Positions 54,701-64,000 of a stretch of DNA of 64,000 nucleotides are shown here, one piece after another. Within the stretch, counting starts at the first letter, position 1. Each line of letters begins with the position of its first letter. The DNA is from Trichoplax sp. H2 (lineage: Eukaryota; Placozoa; Uniplacotomia; Trichoplacea): the NCBI GenBank assembly GCA_003344405.1, contig NOWV01000064.1, positions 330,873-394,872 on the forward strand. Reading direction: 5' to 3'. Under the pieces are notes generated by a model that worked only from the letters and a program-made list of their open reading frames with translations, did not search any database and had not been told where the DNA came from. The translations under genes were made by a program, and so were the position numbers.

Positions 54701-57700
54701 GCAAAAATAGTTTTTACTTTCACGTACATGATACAGCAGCAAAATTTACATCTTCAATTCGATCAAGCTTATGTATTAACAAGCAAGCTTTTGATGCCCA
54801 TTGACGCCTAACAAGTTGGAACCACTCTACACTCAGCTGATCAGGATTTTCTATGAAGATAAATTTTAATTAATAGGAATTTTTTATAGTTAGCGTAACC
54901 CACCTTAATGTGTAAAGCTTTTTGCATAATATGTTTACCTGCCAATCCTCTAGCAGCACTTATCACCTTTGGTGTAAGTTTTTCAACTGAATTGCTGGTA
55001 ACATGAATTAACTTTACTTGCTCTTCCTTCTTTGAATTAGCAACAGCCGCATTGGCATACTTTTTTACTCTAGCTACACGAGCAGTTAATGTGTCAGCCT
55101 GAACCTGAAATGACTGCAAAAGCTGCATACCATGATTGCCACCATAAGATTTACTTATTGCAAGTGCAGCTCCAGCTAAATTGTCGACAGGTGAAGAAAC
55201 ATCTGCAGTGAGATCATCAACAACAGCTGAAAGTAGATGAACCTGCATTTTTTGCAGAAATCAGATCAGACATTAGTTGATATTAGTAATAAAACATAAA
55301 AATATAGAATCAATGGATAAAAATATGTAATCTGCTGTTAAAGCTTAGAATATAGATACTGTAAATAAAGTCGAAATTTAAATATAACATACTTTTGATG
55401 CCCACTCTCGTTGTAATAAGGTCAATCTTTCTGACGAAGCTTGATGCGCTGAGCCTTCTCGACTAGTCTTTTGAGATCCAGAAGTTTCAACCGCAATCCA
55501 GGCTAGATCCATTATTTCATGGGTTAAACGTTCAATTGCTTGCATGTTTGAACGAAAACTTTCAATTTTCTTAACCTCATCACAACTACAGAATTACGCA
55601 TTATTTAAAAAAAGCTAAGCACTCTACCGTAAAGAAAATCAAAAGGATCGATAATAATAATACTTTTTCTACAGTAGTACCTAGAAATTGACGTTGTGCT
55701 TATTTCTTTTAATACATTACGGTAAGTATTGAGGGTTTTCGCTCTTTCGTGCACAGCTCGTCTATCGCCGAGTTGAGCTGCAGAAATCAATGCCTCTACT
55801 GGTGCTACGGTTCCTTTTATGATACCATCAAATGCTTCCATCAACGATTTAACTTCTACCCCCCACTCACGACGTAATATCTCCAATTGAATTAGGAAAC
55901 TTTCTGGCATCGAATTTTCTGAAGAAAGAAAAAATTTATTTCGTAGGACCAACATAAACTGGACACCGCTGCAATAAATTTCATAATTATACCTGATAAG
56001 TGTAAATGCAATGTTTTAGCGGTTGAGATCAGCAATTTCATTGTGGAGTTAACGCTGTCGATATGTTGTCTTATTAACATAATATGCTTTTTTAACAATT
56101 GTGAATGATGGTCTACTTCGAGATCAAACGAGCTACCAAATGTTAAACTAAGTTCCTCCTCAGCAGCAGTGATAGTTGAAACAGCAATTTGCTGCAATTT
56201 CATGACGTATGTATGGAAGGCATCAATCTAGAAAAGGTTCATAATAGGTTATTTATGGCAACTATTACAAAATTAAGTTAAGATTACAATCTGTTAAGCG
56301 TTAATATAAATCTGAAACTAACATGATTGTTAAGAACTTCAGCATTTCCTAGATGAGCAGTAGCAGCAACACGAGTTGCTGGTGTAGACCATCCGTCAAT
56401 GAATTTATCAACATCCGCAGCTAATACTTGCATTTTGAAGGACCAATCCTGGCCCCGGACACGAAGTTGATCAGTAATTTCTCTTCTGTTTCTATTAACA
56501 ACTGCTAACTGCGCTGCACTAATAACCTGAGGAGCTAGCTTCCGCAATTCCATAATCGTCTGAATAACCAGACTATATTAATTGAAACGCATTTAAAGGA
56601 TTTAAATTAAAATATATTGGGGAAAACAGAAGGTTTGCAAGATAACTACGTAGTTTATGGAGGTAGCAATTACTAAATTCTAAGAGATAATCATGCCTTT
56701 TATCTTTGCTAGTTGAGCGATCAGAAGTTATTTGAGCTAGATCTGACAATTTCTTGCTAGCATCAGAAATTAGCGAACAAATTCCAGAAATATCTTCACC
56801 ATTGACCGATGCATCCACTAAACGTGATATTGGAGAAGCAAATACTTTTGGTGCTGCTGAAGCCATAACTTCATCCGCATCGCCTATAGCAAAATCAAAC
56901 GTTATTATGGAACAGATTTATATTACTATTCAGATTACACTGTAGAAGTAACCATTACAATTATTAACTGTTTTGCGTACCTATCTCGGAGATGATATTT
57001 TTATAAAGATAATCGTATTCAATAGTTTCATTCTGTGAAGAAATACTTTTGGAATCATCCTTGCTTCTGTCATCATAAAGATCTTGGTCGTTGGTACTTC
57101 TGGGCTTCGCCATGTTCGAATGTCCAAACGATGGACTCAAGCGTGAGGTAGGCTGGTTTGAGATATTTCTGGTATGGTATCGGCTTGGAGGACCGCGAGC
57201 GTTTACTTCGCTATCTAATGTTATAATAGTTATATATAGTACCATAAACAACTCTAAGAAGCGTATTGAATATAGTGACTCTATAATTCCTTAATGTCTT
57301 CTTATAATACTACATCAACTGACTTGGTAGTTGTGATGAAACCAAATTTCGATCAGGTAACCGCCTTGGGGAGTCATCAGTGTAATTGGAAGGAGCTCTG
57401 TCTCTTCGTGAACTGTCTTCTTGATTGCTGCCTATAAGGGAAGCATAAGCCATTGGATTACTATTGAGTACGCACGCTAAAAGTGCCAAGAGCAAGTTCT
57501 AATTAATGCAATTGTACATATATAAATACATGTATTATGTACCCGCAAATTGAGGTATAAAAATTGCACATAGTTCTCTCATAGTTTCTAATATTCTATT
57601 GGTTATATCCAGGAATTGTTGTTGCCGGTCATAATCTTTGATATCACTTATGACTGCAGATAAGGTGATCTTAAGTTGCGGTATAACTGAATAGTTCAAT

Positions 57701-60700
57701 ATTAAAGGAGATTGATTTTGTAAAATTTAGAATGATAAAAATAAAATGATAAAAGATCGGAAACGCAGGATGCAGTAATTAGCTATATAGAAAGCAATAA
57801 TTACTCACTCGATTCAATTTCTGCTCCAATATTTTCTACTTTTTGATAGTAGCGGTTATCCAAATCAGGTAGCTCTACGCTACGAACTAAGTCCATAGCT
57901 CTTTCTAAACACTTTCCGGCATGGTTAGCATACTTCGCTACAATATCCTTTTCTTGACTTCGTAAACCATCTTGACATTGTCTAATGTTACTATAAATCT
58001 CTACTTCTGCAATGTTGATACAATCACTGGTAACATTAGAAATTATTATTTCACAAAAATTACTTGTTTAGCATACATAATAGTAACAGTAATGATTTAC
58101 CTGAAATTTTTAGAAATTTTATAACATCGACTATTTTATCTACAGCGGTGACCATCTGTGTTAACCTTTCCATCCAATTGTTACAGACATTTTCTAGTTG
58201 AGTATAAAGCCTTTTATCACTAGGATTCACACGCAGCATCCGAGAAGTTGTTAATACATCTCTAGTTAACTTTTCTAAAGCTTTAGCTGCTACGCGAATT
58301 CGCTGCACGCCTATTGTTACAATGCATCATATGCAGTAAAATAAATGGATTAGATACCTTTACAGGACGCCACATTTATTCATGATGATGATTTGTGCGC
58401 AAATGTAATCTTGACAATTCAAAACTTACAAATAGAATCGCCAAAAAATGAAGCACAGTTAGCTACTTCAAGTATTCTTTCAGCAATGTTTTGAAAGTTA
58501 TTCTCGTTCTTCGTTACAGTGTAGTTGCTCTAATTTTAAAAGATATCTATATATGATTGCACATTTCTTACAGCACATCCACTATTAAATTTTTATTACA
58601 ATCAATGATAATCGATTATCACTAGATAATAAAATTAAATGCAATATTCAAGAAACATACGATTCTTACCGGTATACCAGATCTTCTATCGTACAGTAGC
58701 AACTCAATTGATGAATTTGTATCGGCTAAGGTGTCAACAATATGATAAGTTGTAACTTCTTTTACTGTTATCATGAGGTCATGCAGTTCCATCAACAGTC
58801 TTTCACTACGCATATCGAATAACCCTCTTTACAAGATATTTATAGAGCAATTAATATATTTCCCAAGTACAATTATGAAGAAACATTTACTGAATCATTA
58901 CTAGAATAACTACCTATCAGCAGCAGTACCATTATCGTTTAGCTCATTGCGAACGTGGAGAACCTAACATCATACGAAAATCATGCTAAGATTAGAATAT
59001 GTATAATACAAAAAGCTAATGTACGCAAATTAATATCAACATACTTTTTCAGCTTGTTCTACAATATCATCCCTTCTCTTTTCACGACTCAAACGAGCGA
59101 CTTTCATGCTTGCACGAATAATGCACGATACATATAGATCAAGCTCACCATTAATACTTCTTGTTGATGGACTGAAGGCATCAGTAAGTAACTGCCGAAT
59201 CTATCATGGTATTTCGAATTCGTTTATCATTATGTTGCTATTTAATCATAATTTAGTTATAGGATTATTTGTTACCTTATCTAGGCAAAATATAAATTCT
59301 CCCGACTCATCGTCATCAGGTGATGGTCCATCTTGGCGGCGTTGTACAGTTCGTATTATATCTGCACATGCAACACGAATTTGACCAGCAGCATATTCTT
59401 TATTCGTCTAAAAGATGAGGAGTGTAGCATAGAATTAATATTAAATTTCATGTCTTTTAAATATTTATATTTCGCTATTCAACAACGATCGATACATTTT
59501 ATACTAAGTTTATCATTCCTATCACAATCAAAGCTATGAAACATATACAATTCTTGCGTACAGCAACCTTCTAGTATGGTATTAATCAATTAAAGCTATG
59601 AATCGACCTTTCCTTCTTCATTCAATCCAGAAGCAATTTGCGACTGCATTAAGCGCGATAAGATTACTGCATTTTCTTGCATTGTTTTTAGCGATCTGAC
59701 TAGCGTTTCACGACAAGTTTTATTAATCAATTCCTATATCAAAAAAGCCAATAAAAACCTTACATCCTTCATATACTACTGTACTATCATTAATATGCAG
59801 TATTTTATATAAATTAATCGATCGCTCCACTTCTATATAATAAGTGTAAACAATTTAACAGCTAATTTTCTACGCTTTAAATTTATGGTTACACAATATA
59901 CAAAGAAAGGGCTTCCAAAATAATTAATTTAATTTAATTCTTAATATATATGGAACATACTTTTTGCCGCTTGTTGACAAGATCCAGCAGCAATCTCACT
60001 ATAGTAGTGAAATCCTAATTAGAAAGCAATACAATCATGTTAGTTGAAGTATTACACTTTCATAGTCTCTTTGATAGAGATTATAATCATTTTTATCCGT
60101 AATAATCATTAAATTAAACTTACAACCAAAGCTTTGGTTAACTTTTGCATTGTATCGCACTCTTCAACTAACGTTACGTAGTTCATTAACTGATTGGCAG
60201 CAAATACAATTTGACGTATTTTGCTAGCATCTGTTGTAACTAACACCTTGAGAAAGGGATAGAAATAAACCATAAGGGCATTGGATAATATAATTAATTG
60301 GAAACGCACGTTATGTACAAAATAATAAGCTATAACAACAAATGAAATATTGACAAAAAACACATACACATACACTGACATTTATACAGTAGAAAGTTAC
60401 GATAAGATCATTTATTAATATCAGTCTAAAATTTAGTTGGTAGCCTTACTTTGATAACACTTTCCAAGAGTTCACGAAAGTTAGTGACTAAGTTGGCCAA
60501 ACCGGATTGAGAATGAGGATCACGTACAAGTGTATGAGCAGCATTAAGTAAATTCTGCTCAATTGTTTTCAATTTTTCACATGCATTTCTCATATCAGCT
60601 TTAAGTTCCTATATGTTTTTATAGTAAGTGAATAATGATAATAATAATTATTAATATAGTAGTATTAAAACAGGTCGGAGTTAAAGTGTCAGTAAATTCT

Positions 60701-61817
60701 GCTATACAAATAATGCAAGCCTGGAATTGATTCAATCACGTTCAATTAATTAGTGAACCATATGAGATCTAATTCAATTGACTTACAGAGTCATCAGATG
60801 TTGATATTGAAGTTACAGCATTTGCTTCGAGATTTTTGCAAGTGCTTACAAAGGAATTGACAACATCCAGCATATCAGGTATAGCAATGTTACTACGTTC
60901 AGCTTTCTCACTTAAAATAATAAGTTGCGACACCTAGCAAAAATAAAAGAAAATATTTAAGAGCTCAATCCAGTTAGCGTTGTACATTGAAGAGTAAAGA
61001 AAGGAAGGGTAAGACATAGATAGGCAAAAGAAAAAATATCCATGAGCTTTACTAACCAATATCGTAGTGCTCGCTAAGTATAGAGTATTGAGTAGAAAAT
61101 TGTTTTACCGTACAGTATTATTAGTAGTACAGTCTTTAAAGCGATGGATTTACGTTTAGACGATGTAAACAATGGTCAACATCACGATGCTGGCTAACAT
61201 TCTATTATTTTGGCATCAGTAAGGTGAATTTCAAATGCCAATTGTATAACAATTATTACGTACCGTTATTAAGAGTTTTTTTAATTTTAATTAATTAATC
61301 GTGTGTTCGATTGTCTGCAGATAACCTATCTATAATTAACTATACTCGTAAATACGTTGTAACGTCCATCATCGCCCAAGGCGACCAAAGGAGGCATGTC
61401 ACACAAACCGTTGTAAAATAGCAGAACGTTTTATCTTATCTTATGACTAAACTCGGATCATATCAACTCTACGGCATCGTTATATCTCAATTAGAGCAGC
61501 ACATAAAGAAAATTTTAGTCAACTTGACTATACTGTATCAATTTGAAACCAACTCCTTTACACATTGACAGTAGTTGAACGTCAATTGGTAAGCTCAGTT
61601 CTTGTTATGAGCGTTCCCTTTTGATCGTAGTTTGAATTTGATTCAATCTTGATCTACCGTAAGTGCTTTCATTTTACTACAAAATCGAACTTGAAGTCAG
61701 AATCATTCAACCCCATTATCTTACCCGAGCTGCAATTGGTGCAACCACTACTTCAATCCACTTCGTTTTAGATATAGACGATAACGTCGCTCCAACTATC
61801 GCGCTGTTCAAAGCCAT
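51725..61817 (-). CDS. VCL: Enlarged vinculin / alpha-catenin family protein (~1,890 aa)
   Basis: Exons in gene order: 61817-61725, 60933-60787, 60608-60450, 60246-60124, 60014-59961, 59733-59608, 59407-59276, 59200-59045, 58963-58914, 58826-58670, 58529-58430, 58310-58101, 58006-57809, 57686-57543, 57476-57324, 57214-56981, 56883 to about 56690 (end unresolved), 56559-56323, 56227-55993, 55918-55681, 55585-55393, 55242-54900, 54850-54728, 54625-54349, 54227-53312, 52846-52632, 52494-52392, 52284-52198, 52077-51970, 51907-51725. Residues 1 to ~617 align with the vinculin head: the talin-binding first bundle (VSQLIILSEKAE, NIAIPDM, LVTTDASKIRQIV), IRQLLTDA, then a C-terminal head module ending NNWMERLTQMVTAVDK. 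A disordered linker (~617-745) follows, then a second block of helical repeats (~745-1266) with APQVISAAQL, TPKVISAARG and four more W....V..L...(V)D motifs. A second disordered linker spans ~1266-1664. The tail (~1664-1895) has WEEDGNFVIRAAKEMA, ICTDKG and QIQTISMQLKML, as in the vinculin actin-binding tail. Adhesion/actin function is by homology. Human vinculin is 1066 residues. Confidence 0.88.
60934..61724 (-). other. First intron of the vinculin-like gene
   Basis: Donor GTAAGA after 61725 and acceptor GCTAG before 60933 join SKTKWIEVVVAPIAAR to VSQLIIL, matching the start of the vinculin head without a gap. No exon or other feature seen inside. Confidence 0.7.
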
Positions 61818-61899
61818 ATTTGACGCTGTGCTTGTTTTAGGATATTTTTCTTCTCGTAGGCGCTTTGATCAGAGTTTTGCAATTTTGAACGCCTTTTTA

Positions 61900-63190
61900 C
61901 TGTCCTGTACTGTATACTATACTGTGTACAATACAGTACAGCAGTGTAGTGCCTGTACAGTACGTTACGTTACAGAAATGAGACGATCTTTTCTACTGGA
62001 CTGGACTAGGTACTGCTGTGTACAGTACGGTACAGTACATTGTCAACTCACGATTGAGCTATGCACTGTATACTACAGTAGATTGTACAGTACTCCTGTA
62101 CTGTACTGTACAAATTTATCCCGTTATTGTAACGTTAACGGTCAGTCAAATAACCGGGGATATCCATGTCAACTTTGCTGTAAATTGCAGAATCTGTATT
62201 ACTAAAATTTCAATTTATTGCTGCAGATACATCATTTTGCATAATATTGTACTGTAAGCAGAAGAGGCTGTCAATAATAGCAGTAATGATATAAAATTAC
62301 TATTGGAGCAGCAACGATGTCAAGATTTCGTGGATCACATGATCCAAGCTGTTACCATCGCGACGCGTGGTCTGCTCATTTTACCTCAGTTTATACGCAA
62401 TTTTGGCATAAGTACAGTACTGTATGTACAGTACGTGTACGGTGTACAGTACTTGACTCTGAGTTATACTGTACTGTACACTGTAAAGCAGTACTGTACT
62501 GTACAGTACTGTACGCCTGTACCGCAGAGATACTGTACAGTGTACTGTACAGTACTACGACCAGACCAGACCATAAAGACCATCAATGATTATTAAAGAC
62601 ACGAGTGCTGTACTGTACTGTACGGTACGGTACTGTACAGTACTGTACACCAGGGTTGTTGAAATGTACTGTAATGTTTAATACCATTGTACTGTACAGT
62701 ACTGTACTGTACTCTAGGTGGCAGTCTCCTGATACTGTACATTTCTGAAGGAATTCTATTTACAAAAAGTCAACGATCGCCGTTTCAAATACTGTACTGA
62801 TACAATGCCATTTTGAAAAAGACAAAAAATGGCGTTGGATCAGTAACTTAAAACGGCAATAGGCTACTTTGAGTCAATAGAATTCGTTTAAGAATTTATA
62901 TCAGGATCCTGTCACTAATGTACACTAAACCGTAAAACTGTTGGGAAATGGCTAAGTTTGAATATTAAAATTAATTCATCAAGTAATTCGATTTTTGAAT
63001 ACTGTACAGTACATACTGTACAGTACAGTACTGTACAGTACAGTATTCAAAGTTTTACAGTGCATCATTTACAGTACAGTACTGTACTCTACTGTAGCCC
63101 ACCCTATTGTACGTACAGTACAGTACAGTACAGTACTGTACACCGTGATTTACGGAACTGTACTGTACTGTACACTCAGTGTACGGTGTA
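61900..63190. repeat. Large GTAC-palindrome cluster upstream of the vinculin-like gene
   Basis: Three dense blocks, about 61900-62125, 62240-62745 and 62985-63190, of overlapping TACTGTAC, GTACAGTAC and GTACAGTACTGTAC words, separated by unique sequence. The cluster begins about 85 bases 5' of the vinculin-like start codon at 61817. Runs such as (GTACA)n with TACTG inserts are near-perfect inverted repeats. Open frames made of repeated Cys-Thr-Val-Gln-Tyr are artefacts of the repeat. Confidence 0.85.
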
Positions 63191-64000
63191 ACAGGTGTAA
63201 TAATACAGCTCAGTACAACACTCCTGAGGTTTCGTTTTTGAGCGAGCGCACTTTTCCGATATTATCCGGAGATGGAATAATATGAAATTTTCAATTTTCA
63301 AGTTTTTAACTGCTATGTACAGTATAGTACGAAATTGTAGCTCGTATGTATCTTTGGTATGCGGACCAAGGTACAACATGCAGTGATAAGAGGATACGGT
63401 AATAACAACGAGTACCACAAGAATATTCATAAAGGTTCTACTAGCCACAGATAACCAGTTCCAAAATTTCAATTTCTTATTATACCTTAGTATCCACATC
63501 TTCTATTCTAACCCTTTAAACCGCATTTAGCTAATGGCCTTGCTTCTATACAGTAATAGACTTGGTGCTTTTCTATTTTTTGACTATCTAATTACAGGAC
63601 AGTGAAGCTCTTATCCCTCAAATTAGTATAACGTAGCTCATTCCTCTTTATATTTTAATATTTTTAAGCAAATATGCTATCTTATAAATTGCATATACCT
63701 ACTGATCACACATAAATACAATATGCTCTCTACATTATACGATATCTGTAGCTATCCATATATCTAAGTGCATATACGCTTTAACTACATTTCAGCGATT
63801 AAGCCATTTTCTTCAAGTTACTCCTTTATTATTACGGTATAATCATGTAATTAGAATAAAATAAATCGTTCCTCATCCATATCATATCTTTAGTAACCAT
63901 CTATTGATTGTAGGGTGATTGTAGCCTTACAAGATTATTAGCTATCTTCTTCATTTTTACTCCTTCATAGCCACGTATAATCGGATAATTAGAATAAACA
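63191..64000. other. Unassigned right end of the window
   Basis: AT-rich. A minus-strand open frame at 63176-63499 (107 codons) includes one hydrophobic run, but it starts without support and its 3' end runs into the GTAC repeat, so I do not call it a gene. Confidence 0.4.

Noticed and set aside
54400-54811. Plus-strand frames of 60-83 codons
   Set aside because: They lie antisense to exons 54625-54349 and 54850-54728 of the vinculin-like gene and have no family resemblance.
61663-62596. Long plus-strand frames of 180 and about 97 codons
   Set aside because: The first is antisense to the first vinculin-like exon and then runs into GTAC repeat; the second is repeat sequence. Neither resembles a protein family.
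63176-63499. Minus-strand 107-codon frame with a hydrophobic stretch
   Set aside because: It ends in the GTAC repeat, has no conserved motif and no visible splice partner; a membrane-like run in AT-rich DNA is expected by chance.

Overview
The window is animal nuclear DNA. It is AT-rich, with five intron-containing genes, mostly short GT-AG introns (about 60-300 bases) and roughly one gene per 10 kb. All five products have clear animal relatives: an ELMO-domain protein (ELMOD3 type), the ENTH-domain adaptor CLINT1/epsinR, the RNA-binding protein TIA1, RNA polymerase II subunit RPB2 and a vinculin-family protein. Compact gene spacing, AT-richness and a vinculin/cadherin-adhesion type gene suit an early-branching animal such as a placozoan. 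That assignment is inference from style; no taxon marker was tested.

Layout. 667-5156 (+): 3' part of a gene joining a guanylate-kinase-like domain to an ELMO domain and a long acidic, serine-rich tail; its 5' end lies left of the window. 6.78-7.36 kb: a cluster of GTAC palindromes plus a three-copy tandem unit. 7577-11682 (+): complete CLINT1-like gene, 8 coding exons, 596 aa. 11.7-24.4 kb: a gene-poor stretch with microsatellites and two diverged tandem arrays. 24432-39287 (+): TIA1-like gene, 11 exons, about 398 aa, whose 7.3-kb first intron carries a tandem array of about 180-bp units and several smaller tandem duplications. 42384-48534 (-): complete POLR2B, 23 coding exons, 1180 aa. 48.64-48.91 kb: second GTAC cluster, just upstream of POLR2B. 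49.86-50.02 kb: a small hairpin repeat. 51725-61817 (-): a very large vinculin-family gene, about 30 exons and about 1.9 thousand residues. 61.9-63.2 kb: third and largest GTAC cluster, just upstream of the vinculin-like start.

The exon joins given were read by eye from splice sites, reading phase and similarity to known families. For CLINT1, TIA1 and POLR2B every join keeps frame and the summed length is a multiple of three. One junction of the vinculin-like gene (near 56.7 kb) is unresolved. Functionally these are unlinked housekeeping and cell-biology genes (transcription, mRNA regulation, trans-Golgi/endosome traffic, adhesion, small-GTPase regulation). The most unusual items are the enlarged vinculin-like protein, the guanylate-kinase/ELMO fusion, and the recurring GTAC-palindrome clusters that sit directly upstream of three of the four gene starts seen.
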